Assembly: GCA_052387235.1 (NCBI GenBank) | Contig: JBQTJJ010000101.1 | Location: 1-20,885, forward strand | Length of the DNA stretch: 20,885 bases | Direction: 5' to 3' | DNA from: JBQTJJ01 sp052387235 | Lineage (GTDB): Bacteria > Actinomycetota > Acidimicrobiia > Acidimicrobiales > GCA-2861595 | In this document: positions 8,158 to 15,568 of the stretch, in pieces | How positions within the stretch are numbered: position 1 is the stretch's first letter | Layout of the letters: the number at the start of each line of letters is the position of its first letter | The notes under the pieces: model-generated | What the model was told of the DNA's origin: nothing | What the model saw: the letters and a program-made list of their open reading frames with translations, nothing else | Database searches by the model: none | Translations under genes and position numbers: made by a program

Positions 8158-9058
8158 CCGCCGGCTTGGTGGTGGGCGTGCCCGGGACGGTGGTGCCCGG
8201 GACCGTGGTGGTGGACGGCGGCGGCGGCTCGCCGCACGCCGGCAGGGCGAGCTGGAACTGCTCGGTCCCGTTCACCACCAGCCGCAGCGGCTGGACCCCG
8301 ACGCCGGCGCAGATCAGCTGCCACCTGGCCCGGCCGCCGGCGTCGGTGGTGGTGGGGTTCGGGGCCACGACGGTCCAGCCGGCGCCGCCGCCGAGCTCCA
8401 CGGTGGCGCCGGCGATGGGGATCCCCACCACCACGCCGGCCGTGTCCACCGACCGCGTCGTCAGCTGCAGGGCCAGGTTGGTGGGCTCGCCCACCAGGGG
8501 CTTGAGAGGGGCGACGGACGGCACCGGGGTGGTGCCCCAGTGGCGCCCCAGCCTCAGCTCCACCGCCCCCTCCTGGCTGGCGCCGAGGAAGACGAGGGCC
8601 GGCTCCACCAGGGCCATGTCGGGCTGGCGCCAGGCCCGGATGCGGTAGCGCCCGCCCAGCACGCCGGGCACGGTCCAGGCGCCGTCGGCGACCGAGAGCA
8701 GGTCGAGGGTGGCCACCCCCGCTCCCGACAGGCGCTCGACGCGCACCGTGGCCCCCTCCACCGCCACGCCCTCGGAGGTCACCACCCGGCCCTTCAGGCT
8801 GGCCTGGCCCGGCCCCATGGCGACCCCGGTGGTGGTGGTGCGCCCGGAGGCCACGCCGGGCAGGGCCACGCCGCTGTAGTCGACGGGGGCGGTGGTGGGG
8901 GCGAGGGCCGCCGTGCTGGGGGGCGGGGGCAGCGGCTCCACCGCCGTGTCGGCGCCGCTGCAGGCGCCGGCCAGCGCGCTCAGGGCCAGCGCCACCACCA
9001 CGGCGGGGGCGCGCGCGCCGGCGACGTCGGGGCGCCGGCGTCGGGGTGCGGCGGCCAA
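8081..9058 (-). CDS. Putative lipoprotein with carboxypeptidase-regulatory-like fold and Thr/Pro-rich tail
   Basis: 325 residues from TTG 9058. An Arg-rich n-region and a hydrophobic stretch (about 17-31) end at ALAGAC, giving a plausible lipidated Cys33; Ala at -3 makes the lipobox slightly weak. A Pro/Thr-rich linker (about 41-80) leads to a beta-sandwich of the carboxypeptidase-regulatory type (about 86-142: ASLKGRVVTSEGVAVEGATV, then GRYRIRAW). A second Ig-like region (about 205-270) ends with two cysteines nearby. The tail (about 280-325) is almost all Thr, Pro, Val and Lys and contains a small VPGT repeat, so it is likely wall-spanning or disordered. It starts 4 nt after the ygfZ stop. 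The product is probably surface-exposed; its ligand is unknown. Confidence 0.75.
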   Translation of the reverse strand: MAAAPRRRRPDVAGARAPAVVVALALSALAGACSGADTAVEPLPPPPSTAALAPTTAPVDYSGVALPGVASGRTTTTGVAMGPGQASLKGRVVTSEGVAVEGATVRVERLSGAGVATLDLLSVADGAWTVPGVLGGRYRIRAWRQPDMALVEPALVFLGASQEGAVELRLGRHWGTTPVPSVAPLKPLVGEPTNLALQLTTRSVDTAGVVVGIPIAGATVELGGGAGWTVVAPNPTTTDAGGRARWQLICAGVGVQPLRLVVNGTEQFQLALPACGEPPPPSTTTVPGTTVPGTPTTKPAVTTTRPPSTATTTTRAPPTTKPKNP

Positions 9059-9062
9059 CGGT

Positions 9063-9953
9063 TCAGCCGACCAGCGGGAGGGACTCCACGCGCGCCGGCG
9101 CCGAGCCGCCCTCCCAGCGCAGCTCGGCGTCGGCCGGAGGCTCCACGTCGCGGCGGACGTAGGCCAGGGCCACGGTGCCGTCGGGGCGGGCCGCCACCGA
9201 GGTCACGGTGCCGACCTCGCGGTCGCCGGAAACCACCGCCGCACCCACCGGCGGGACCGCGTCGCCGGCCGCCACCACCACGCCCCTCAGGTGGCGGGGG
9301 ACGTTGCCGCCCCGGGAGTCGATGCGGGCCACCAGCTCCTGGCCCGTGTAGCAGCCCTTGGTGAAGCTGACCGTCCGCTCCACCACGCCGGCCTCGGCCG
9401 GGATGGTGCGCTCGGTGAGCTCGGCTCCCATGGCCGGCACGCCCGCCTCCACCCGCACCGCCTGCCACGCCTCCATCGAGCACGCCCGCACGCCGGCGGG
9501 GAGGGCCGGTTCCTCGCCCACCACGTCGACGCCGGGCAGCCCGGGCCAGTCGGCGGCCAGCACCATCCCGCCGGTGGCGCCGGCCGCCACCTCGGCCGCC
9601 CGCGGCCCCCGCACGGCCAGGCAGCGCCACTCCAGCGGCTCCAGCTCGGCCTTGACCCGGATCTTGAACCGGCGCAGCCGCGCCGCCACCGCCTCGCCGA
9701 AGCCGCCGTCGACGTCGATCACCATCGCGTCGGCCGCGGTGCGGGTCACGCGCACCAGCGCCTCCACCTTGCCCTGGGGCTGGAGGAGGAGGGAGTCGGC
9801 CGACGCGCCCACCGCCAGCTTGGCCACGTCCTGGCTGAGCTGGCCCTGGAGCCACGACACGGCGTCGGGCCCCGACACCCGGAGGAAGTCCCGGGGCAGG
9901 GCCACCGCGCCGGCGCCGTGGCGCAGCGCGTGGTAGTCGGCGGCCAGGTCCAT
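9063..9953 (-). CDS. ygfZ: YgfZ/GcvT-family folate-binding protein
   Basis: 296 residues. The signature KGCYTGQE (199-206), with the conserved Cys201, identifies the YgfZ branch of the aminomethyltransferase fold. YgfZ is a folate-dependent protein linked to repair or assembly of iron-sulfur enzymes and to tRNA modification, not glycine cleavage. The N-terminal half contains WLQGQLSQDV and LLLQPQGKVEA, both typical of the family. The start is ATG 9953. It is divergent from yqgE with 65 nt between them, and the lipoprotein gene follows 4 nt after its stop, so those two are probably co-transcribed. Confidence 0.9.
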   Translation of the reverse strand: MDLAADYHALRHGAGAVALPRDFLRVSGPDAVSWLQGQLSQDVAKLAVGASADSLLLQPQGKVEALVRVTRTAADAMVIDVDGGFGEAVAARLRRFKIRVKAELEPLEWRCLAVRGPRAAEVAAGATGGMVLAADWPGLPGVDVVGEEPALPAGVRACSMEAWQAVRVEAGVPAMGAELTERTIPAEAGVVERTVSFTKGCYTGQELVARIDSRGGNVPRHLRGVVVAAGDAVPPVGAAVVSGDREVGTVTSVAARPDGTVALAYVRRDVEPPADAELRWEGGSAPARVESLPLVG

Positions 9954-10018
9954 GCCCGCATTCTGGCCCAGCCGGCGCCGGTCCCCACGCCGGCCCCCGG
10001 ACGCGGGAGACTGGGACC

Positions 10019-10576
10019 ATGGACGACGCGCCGCTCACGGGCCGGCTCCTGGTGGCGACCCCGGTGCTCGGTGACCCCAACTTCGACCGGACCGTCGTGC
10101 TGGTGCTGGAGCACTCCGCCGAGGGAGCGGTGGGCCTGGTCCTCAACCGCCCCAGCGAGACGGCGGTGGGCGAGCCCCTGCCCGAGTGGGACGACGTCAC
10201 CGCCTCGCCGGCGGTGATCTTCGTGGGCGGCCCGGTGTCCCAGAGCGCCGTCATCGGCCTGGCCCGGGGCCGCGACCCGGCGTCCACCGAGGTGTGGCGC
10301 CCGGTGGTGGCCGGCGTCGGCATCGTCGACCTGGCCGGCAGCCCCGAGGAGGTGGCCGCCGCCGTCGAGGACCTGCGCCTGTTCGCCGGCTACGCCGGCT
10401 GGGGCGACGGCCAGCTGGAGGAGGAGATCGACGCCGGCGCGTGGTGGGTCGTCGACGCCGCCCCCGCCGACGTGCTCGGCGCCCGCCCCGAGCGCCTCTG
10501 GTCGGCCGTGCTCGGGCGCCAGCCCGGCCGCCTGGCCCTGTACGCCCACTTCCCCGCCGACCCGTCGACCAACTGA
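10019..10576 (+). CDS. YqgE/AlgH family protein (DUF179)
   Basis: 185 residues. The N-terminus GRLLVATPVLGDPNFDRTVVLVLEH is the family signature. It is followed by GAVGLVLNRPSE, FVGGPV and, near the end, LFAGYAGWGDGQLEEEI and WWVVDA, all conserved in YqgE/AlgH proteins. Length matches the family. The biochemical role is not settled. ATG 10019 has GGGAGA eight bases upstream. The gene converges on trpE, and its stop is followed after 8 nt by palindrome copy 2. Confidence 0.93.
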   Translation: MDDAPLTGRLLVATPVLGDPNFDRTVVLVLEHSAEGAVGLVLNRPSETAVGEPLPEWDDVTASPAVIFVGGPVSQSAVIGLARGRDPASTEVWRPVVAGVGIVDLAGSPEEVAAAVEDLRLFAGYAGWGDGQLEEEIDAGAWWVVDAAPADVLGARPERLWSAVLGRQPGRLALYAHFPADPSTN

Positions 10577-10584
10577 CCCCCTTT

Positions 10585-10623
10585 CGAGTAAATAACTCGC
10601 CATTTTGGCGAGTTATTTACTCG
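10585..10623. repeat. Palindromic repeat copy 2 (terminator-like), between yqgE and trpE
   Basis: An 18-bp perfect inverted repeat with a TTT loop (arms 10585-10602 and 10606-10623). Relative to copy 1, one stem G:C pair is A:T, changed on both arms (AACTCGCC/GGCGAGTT). It begins 8 nt after the yqgE stop. It also supplies the last codon (GAG) and the TAA stop of trpE at 10617-10619 on the minus strand. Confidence 0.9.
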
Positions 10624-12143
10624 GGAACGGGGGAGGACGACCGGCGGGCGGCGGTCATGCGGCGGGCGGCGGGGACGGCGGCGAGGAGGGCGGCCGCCTT
10701 GTTGCGGCACTCCAGATCCTCCTGGGCCGGGTCGGAGTCGGCCACGATGCCGGCGCCGGCCTGGACGCTGGCCCGCCCGTCGGGGCCGACCATCATGGTG
10801 CGGATGGCGATGGCGGTGTCGAGGTTGCCGGAGAAGTCGACGTAGCCCACCACGCCGGCGTACGGGCCCCGCTTGGTGGGCTCCAGCTCGTCGATGATCT
10901 CCATCGCCTTGACCTTGGGGGCGCCGGAGACGGTGCCGGCCGGCAGCGTGGCCCGCAGCACGTCGATGGGGCCGAGGCCCTCCCGCAGCCGGCCCGACAC
11001 CTGGGACGTGAGGTGCATGACGTGGCTGTAGCGCTCCAGGGTGAGCAGCTCGTCCACCTGCTCGGTGCCGTAGCGCACCACCCGGCCCACGTCGTTGCGG
11101 GCCAGGTCCACCAGCATCACGTGCTCGGCCAGCTCCTTGGGGTGCTCGCGCAGCTCGCCGGCCAGGCGGCGGTCCTCCTCGTCGGTGCGGCCCCGGCGGC
11201 GGGTGCCGGCGATGGGACGGGACACGACCCGGTCGCCCAGCAGCTGGACCATGGGCTCGGGCGACGACCCCACCACGGTGATGGCGGGGTGGCGGAGGAA
11301 GTACATGTACGGCGACGGGTTGACCTGGCGCAGGGCCCGGTACAGGTCGAACGGGTCGGCCTCGAGGTCGAGGTCGAAGCGCATGGCCAGGACGACCTGG
11401 AAGATGTCGCCGTCGAGGATGCGCTCCTTGGCCGCCGCCACCGCCGCCGCGTAGGCCTCGGGGGTGACGGTGCGGCGCACGCCGGGCGGCGGTTCGTCCC
11501 GCTCGGGCGGCTCCACCACCGGCTCGTCGAGGGGGCGGGCGCCGTCGGCGGCCAGGCGGTCGAGCCGGGCCGAGGCGGCGTCGTAGAGGGCGTCGACCTC
11601 GTCTGCGCCGGCGCCGGCCGGTACCACCGCGTTGGCCACCAGGGTGACCCGCTGGCGCCAGTGGTCGTAGGCCGCGATCTCCCCCACCACCGACAGCACG
11701 GCATCGGGGAAGCCCAGGTCGTCGGCCGGGACGTGGGGGAGGCGCTCGACCTCCCGGACCACGTCGTAGCCCAGGTAGCCGACGACGCCGCCGTGGAGCG
11801 GGGGCAGGTCCGGCACCGGCGGCGACCGGTAGGCGGCGAGGATCGCCTCGACCGCGGCCAGGACGCCCCGGTCCAGCGGCACCGAGGGCGGCAGCGCGCC
11901 CTCCACCTCGATCCGCCCGCCCCGGGCCACCAGGGTGGCCGACGGGTTGCGGCCCACGAACGACCACCGGCTCCACCGCTCGCCGTGCTCCACCGACTCG
12001 AACAGGAAGCCGGGCTCGTCGCCCACCACCCGCAGGAAGCCGGCCACCGGCGTGGTGAGGTCGCCGAGGATCTCCCGCCACACCGGCACCACCGGGGCGG
12101 TGCGGGCCAGGGCGCGGAAGTCGTCCCTACTGGGGCGGAGCAC
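10617..12143 (-). CDS. trpE: Anthranilate synthase component I
   Basis: 508 residues. The enzyme makes anthranilate from chorismate with ammonia supplied by a TrpG subunit, which is not in the window. FLFESVE (46-52) matches the tryptophan feedback site. The catalytic chorismate-binding domain shows DGDIFQVVLAMRF, PIAGTRRRG, HVMLVDLARNDVGRV, SHVMHLTSQVSG, PAGTVSGAPKVKAMEII and GPYAGVVGYVDFSGN. GTG 12143 gives the usual LRPSRDDFRAL start and overlaps hisI by 17 nt, implying coupling. The C-terminus is slightly extended with an Arg/Ser-rich end, and its stop codon lies inside palindrome copy 2. Confidence 0.96.
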   Translation of the reverse strand: MLRPSRDDFRALARTAPVVPVWREILGDLTTPVAGFLRVVGDEPGFLFESVEHGERWSRWSFVGRNPSATLVARGGRIEVEGALPPSVPLDRGVLAAVEAILAAYRSPPVPDLPPLHGGVVGYLGYDVVREVERLPHVPADDLGFPDAVLSVVGEIAAYDHWRQRVTLVANAVVPAGAGADEVDALYDAASARLDRLAADGARPLDEPVVEPPERDEPPPGVRRTVTPEAYAAAVAAAKERILDGDIFQVVLAMRFDLDLEADPFDLYRALRQVNPSPYMYFLRHPAITVVGSSPEPMVQLLGDRVVSRPIAGTRRRGRTDEEDRRLAGELREHPKELAEHVMLVDLARNDVGRVVRYGTEQVDELLTLERYSHVMHLTSQVSGRLREGLGPIDVLRATLPAGTVSGAPKVKAMEIIDELEPTKRGPYAGVVGYVDFSGNLDTAIAIRTMMVGPDGRASVQAGAGIVADSDPAQEDLECRNKAAALLAAVPAARRMTAARRSSSPVPE

Positions 12144-12474
12144 CGAAGGAGCGGTAGAAGCAGCTGAATGCGCCGGTGTGGCAGGCGCCCTTGCCGGCCT
12201 GGTCGACCACGAAGAGCAGGGCGTCGGCGTCGCAGTCGTAGGACGCCTCCACCACCGTCTGCACGTCGCCCGACGTGTCCCCCTTGGCCCACCGCTCCTG
12301 CCGGGACCGGCTCCAGTAGACCATCCGTCCCGTCGCCAGGGTCTCCCGGAGGGTGTCGGCGTTCATCCAGGCCAGCATCAACACCTTGCCCGTGCCACGG
12401 TCCTGGGCGATGGCCGGCACCAGGCCGGCGGCGTCGAACTTGACCTGCTCGAGTCCCGAGAGCGGGTCGCTCAC
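12127..12474 (-). CDS. hisI: Phosphoribosyl-AMP cyclohydrolase
   Basis: 115 residues, a stand-alone HisI without a HisE domain. It opens the adenine ring of phosphoribosyl-AMP in histidine synthesis. VLMLAWMN (31-38), TGRMVYWSRSR, the metal site DCDAD (80-84) and the later CHTG...SCFY (98-107) are all family hallmarks; Cys81, Cys98 and Cys105 are the expected zinc ligands. GTG 12474 is chosen because the family starts just before VKFDAAGLVPAI. The stop lies within trpE's first codons, so hisI and trpE form one unit that links the two pathways. Confidence 0.95.
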   Translation of the reverse strand: MSDPLSGLEQVKFDAAGLVPAIAQDRGTGKVLMLAWMNADTLRETLATGRMVYWSRSRQERWAKGDTSGDVQTVVEASYDCDADALLFVVDQAGKGACHTGAFSCFYRSFGAPPQ

Positions 12475-12508
12475 GACGGGTACCCGGCGAGGCTGCGAGG
12501 CGCGACCC

Positions 12509-12835
12509 TCACAGGTAGAGCCCGGTGGCATCGTCGATGCGGTCGGAGGCCACGGCATGGATGTCGCGCTCACGGAGGATGAGGTACTCCTCGTTGCGGA
12601 CCTCGACCTCGAAGCGGTCCTCGGGGTTGAACAGGACCCAGTCGCCGGTGCGCACGCTGCGCACATGGGGCCCCACGGCCACGACCTCGGCCCAGGTGAG
12701 GCGCTTGCCGACCTGGGCCGTGGCCGGGATCAGGATGCCGGCCCGGGAGCGGCGCTCGCCCTCGGCCTGGGGAAGCTGCACGAGCAGGCGGTCGGCCAGC
12801 ATGGTGATGGGCTGCTTGTGGTCCCGCTCCGGCAC
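12509..12835 (-). CDS. GroES-like co-chaperonin paralog
   Basis: 108 residues. MLADRLLVQLP, SRAGILIPATAQ, AEVVAVGPHVRSVRTGDWVLFNPED and EYLILRERDIHAV reproduce the GroES fold in order. The N-terminal extension before MLADR and the C-terminal ATGLYL resemble a group of actinobacterial GroES-like proteins distinct from the main groES. No groEL is adjacent and no CIRCE-type operator is visible upstream. GTG 12835 is directly preceded by GGGAGG with no spacer, so the internal ATG at 12802 is an alternative start. It lies 34 nt upstream of hisI on the same strand. Confidence 0.88.
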   Translation of the reverse strand: MPERDHKQPITMLADRLLVQLPQAEGERRSRAGILIPATAQVGKRLTWAEVVAVGPHVRSVRTGDWVLFNPEDRFEVEVRNEEYLILRERDIHAVASDRIDDATGLYL

Positions 12836-12891
12836 CCTCCCACCGTACGCGGTCGGCGCCGGCGCCGATGATTACTTCGATCAATGTAACC

Positions 12892-12919
12892 TTGACTGAT
12901 GGCAACGTCGTGATACGGT
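12892..12919 (+). promoter_or_regulatory. Candidate leaderless promoter for the MerR-family gene
   Basis: TTGACT (12892-12897) and TACGGT (12914-12919) are separated by 16 nt, with TG one base before the -10 as in extended -10 promoters. A start point 7 nt downstream would fall on the GTG at 12926, predicting a leaderless mRNA. The dyad TCAA-N7-TTGA (12881-12895) overlaps the -35 and is a possible operator. Confidence 0.5.
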
Positions 12920-12925
12920 GGCGCC

Positions 12926-13666
12926 GTGCCGGTTGCGGACCGTTCGGGCGGGATGACCATCGACGAGCTGGCCCAGCGGGCCGGGTGCACCACCCGCACC
13001 GTGCGGAACCACCAGACGGCCGGCCTGCTCCCCCCGCCCACCCTGGTGGGACGGGTCGGCCGCTACGACGAAGGCCACCTGGGCCGGCTCCGCCTCATCA
13101 GCCAGCTCCAGGAGCAGGGCTACTCCCTCGCCGGCATCGCCGGCCTGCTCCAGGCGTGGGAGTCGGGCCGCAGCCTGGGCGACGTCCTCGGCTTCGAGCA
13201 GGTCCTCACCGCCCCGTGGACCGACGAGGAGCCCGAGCTGGTGACCCCCGAGCACCTGTTCACCCTCTTCCCCGAGAGCGCCACCCGGCCCGACCTCATC
13301 CTGCGGGCGGTGCAGCTCGGCCTCCTCGCCCCCGAGGGGCCGATGGTCCGGGTCCCGAGCCCGCGCCTGGTGCACGCCGGCGCCGAGCTCGTCGCCGTGG
13401 GCGTCCCCCTCGAGGCCACGCTCGAGGAGGTGGCGGAGCTGCGGGAGGACCTCGACCGCGTGGCCCGCCGGTTCGTGCGCATGTTCGAGGACCACGTCTG
13501 GAAGCCGTACGCCGACGCCGGCATGCCGGCCTCCGAGCTCCCCCGCGTCACCGACGCCCTGCGGCGCATGCGCCGGCTGGCGTCCACCACCGTCCAGGCC
13601 GTGCTCGCCTCCGCCATGGAGCAGCGGACGGCCGCCTCCACCGCCATGACCCATTCCACCCCGTGA
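12926..13666 (+). CDS. MerR-family transcriptional regulator
   Basis: 246 residues. The N-terminal winged helix reads MTIDELAQRAGCTTRTVRNHQTAGLLPPP, then GRYDEGHLGRLRLISQLQEQGYSLAGIAGLL, the standard MerR DNA-binding and dimer-helix pattern. The roughly 160-residue C-terminal part is largely helical and resembles no ligand domain I recognise. The only Cys is in the DNA-binding domain, so it is unlikely to be a thiolate metal sensor of the CueR/MerR kind. GTG 12926 fits the leaderless promoter; ATG 12953 is an alternative start. The membrane protein gene starts 25 nt downstream, and the two probably form an operon. Confidence 0.88.
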   Translation: MPVADRSGGMTIDELAQRAGCTTRTVRNHQTAGLLPPPTLVGRVGRYDEGHLGRLRLISQLQEQGYSLAGIAGLLQAWESGRSLGDVLGFEQVLTAPWTDEEPELVTPEHLFTLFPESATRPDLILRAVQLGLLAPEGPMVRVPSPRLVHAGAELVAVGVPLEATLEEVAELREDLDRVARRFVRMFEDHVWKPYADAGMPASELPRVTDALRRMRRLASTTVQAVLASAMEQRTAASTAMTHSTP

Positions 13667-13691
13667 CCGACAGCCGTCGAAAGGGATCCTC

Positions 13692-15509
13692 ATGACCGCC
13701 GTCAGCTCCTGGGCCGTCGACTGGCCGTACGTCGTCGCTCCCTACGTCTTCTACTCGTTCTGCGTGTTCTGGCTGCTGGTCATGGGCGAGCACGGCGACG
13801 AGCGCAACCCCGTCAAGATCTTCTTCAAGCGGATCTCGTACAGCCTGGAGTGGATCACGGGCCGGCCGGGGTGGGCCATGGCCGGGGTGCTGACCGGGCT
13901 GCTGGCGCTGGCGGTGGCGGTGATCGGCCTGTACTGGGACGTGGCCTGGCACATCGACTTCGGCCGGGACAAGGACCTGTTCACGCCCAGCCACACCATG
14001 ATCCTGCTGGGCCTCAGCGGGATGATGTTCGCCTCGCTCATCGCCGTCATCTTCGCCACCCTCGACAAGGCGCCGGTGGGCTTCCGCTTCGCCGGCCTCA
14101 CCATCCCGTGGTCGGCCCTGATGCTGGCCGTGCTCGGACTGGGCGGCACGGCGGCCTTCCCGCTCGACGAGCTGTGGCACCGGGCCTACGGCGTCGACGT
14201 CACGCTTTGGAGCCCGAGCCACCTGCAGCTGGTGGCCGGCGGGTCGCTCGGCCCCATCGCCGTGCTGCTCATGCTGCTGGAGGGCCGGCCCCGGTCCCAG
14301 TCCACGATCCTCGGCCACATCATCGAGGCCACCACGGCCGGCGCCGTCCTGGTCGGCCTGTCCACCTTCCAGGGGGAGTTCGACTTCGGCGTGCCGCAGT
14401 TCCAGGCCCTGTACCTCCCCATCCTGATCACCGTCGCCGCCGGGTTCAGCCTGGTCCTGGCCCGGCTGGCCCTGGGCGCGGGCGGCGCCATCTCGGCCCT
14501 GGCCGCCTTCCTGTTCCTGCGGGTCAGCATCGGGCTGATCGTGGGCGGGGCCCTCAACCACACCTTCCCCCGCTTCCCGCTGTACCTGGCCGGCGCCGTC
14601 TGCGTGGAGGTGGTGGCCCTGCTGGCCGGCACCCGCAACACGCTGCGGTTCGGCCTGATCGCCGGCGCCGCCGTCGGCACGGTGGGCCTGGCCGGCGAGA
14701 TGTTCTGGGTCGACGCCTCGGGCTGGTTCGACAGCTCGCCCCGCCTCCTGGTGCCGGCCGCCGTCCTCGGCCTGATCGCCGGCCTGTCGTCCGGCGTCAT
14801 CGGCGCCGGCATGGGCCGGGCATGGCGGCGGGGCGACGAGGTCGCCGCCACCCGGATGCCCCTGGCCGCCCTGGCCGTGGCCGGGCTGGGCGTGGTGCTG
14901 GTCCTGGCCTACCCCCTCCCCCGCAACGTGGGCGACGTCCAGGCCACCATCCGCCTCCTGGACCAGGCCCCCGACGGCTCGACGGCCCGCATCGGCGTCG
15001 ACCTCACGCCGGCCGGCGCCGCCGACAAGGCCGTCGCCTTCGGCGTGATGTCGTGGCAGGGCGGCGGGACCCAGTACGAGGAGCTGGAGGAGGTGGCGCC
15101 CGGCCGCTACGAGACCGCCACCGCCTCCCCCCTCACCGGCACGTGGAAGACCACGGTGAGCCTGCTGCGGGGCGACGAGGTCATGGCCACTCCCGTGTAC
15201 ATGCCGGCCGACGCCGAGATCGGTGCCTCCGCGGTCCCGGCCCTGCCCGAGCGCCGGGCCGCCTTCGAGCGCAACACCGACGTCCTGCTCCGCGAGGCCA
15301 AGGACGGGCCGGCCTGGCCGGCGCTCCTGGCCTACACGGGGGTGGCCCTGGTGGTCGCCGTCTGGGTCGGCTTCTTCTCCGTCACCGGGCGCCGGCTGGC
15401 CGAGCTCAACGAGGCCCCGCCCGCCGGCGGGTCCAACGCCGGCCTCCCCACCCCCCAGCCCTCGCCCGGCGTCCCCTACGCCCGCACCTGGGCCACCACC
15501 CCGTCGTGA
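13692..15509 (+). CDS. Polytopic membrane protein with duplicated His/Asp motif and C-terminal FixH/YtkA-like domain
   Basis: 605 residues; function not recognised. About ten hydrophobic helices lie between residues 12 and 410, and one more near 545-565. Two loops share an exact pattern, D-x2-W-H-x3-G-x-D-x4-[TS]-P-S-H, at 83-101 and 159-177, which suggests an internal duplication and a metal or heme site. A further NHTFPRFP occurs at 289-296. Residues about 430-510 look extracytoplasmic and resemble FixH/YtkA-like beta domains (GRYETATASPLTGTWKTTVSLLRG). The C-terminal tail is Pro-rich. ATG 13692 has a good ribosome site (GAAAGGGA) six bases upstream. It follows the MerR gene and converges on the BsuPI lipoprotein gene across palindrome copy 3. 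Confidence 0.85.
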   Translation: MTAVSSWAVDWPYVVAPYVFYSFCVFWLLVMGEHGDERNPVKIFFKRISYSLEWITGRPGWAMAGVLTGLLALAVAVIGLYWDVAWHIDFGRDKDLFTPSHTMILLGLSGMMFASLIAVIFATLDKAPVGFRFAGLTIPWSALMLAVLGLGGTAAFPLDELWHRAYGVDVTLWSPSHLQLVAGGSLGPIAVLLMLLEGRPRSQSTILGHIIEATTAGAVLVGLSTFQGEFDFGVPQFQALYLPILITVAAGFSLVLARLALGAGGAISALAAFLFLRVSIGLIVGGALNHTFPRFPLYLAGAVCVEVVALLAGTRNTLRFGLIAGAAVGTVGLAGEMFWVDASGWFDSSPRLLVPAAVLGLIAGLSSGVIGAGMGRAWRRGDEVAATRMPLAALAVAGLGVVLVLAYPLPRNVGDVQATIRLLDQAPDGSTARIGVDLTPAGAADKAVAFGVMSWQGGGTQYEELEEVAPGRYETATASPLTGTWKTTVSLLRGDEVMATPVYMPADAEIGASAVPALPERRAAFERNTDVLLREAKDGPAWPALLAYTGVALVVAVWVGFFSVTGRRLAELNEAPPAGGSNAGLPTPQPSPGVPYARTWATTPS

Positions 15510-15517
15510 TCCCCCCG

Positions 15518-15562
15518 TCCCGAGTAAATAACTCGCCATTTTGGCGAGTTATTTACTCGGGA
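15518..15562. repeat. Palindromic repeat copy 3 (terminator-like), between membrane protein and lipoprotein genes
   Basis: The longest copy: a 21-bp perfect inverted repeat with a TTT loop (arms 15518-15538 and 15542-15562). It carries the A:T variant of the stem, as in copy 2. It begins 8 nt after the stop of the plus-strand membrane protein gene and ends 6 nt before the stop of the minus-strand lipoprotein gene, filling the convergent gap. Its right flank matches that of copy 1 at 18 of 20 positions. Confidence 0.9.
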
Positions 15563-15568
15563 GTGGCG

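Noticed and set aside
12836..12925. CIRCE heat-shock operator for the groES-like gene
   Set aside because: The TTAGCACTC-N9-GAGTGCTAA pattern is absent; only the short dyad TCAA-N7-TTGA is present.
13548..15539. 663-codon minus-strand frame opposite the membrane protein
   Set aside because: Composition is His/Gly/Gln-rich without domains, while the plus strand encodes coherent membrane helices and a good ribosome site.
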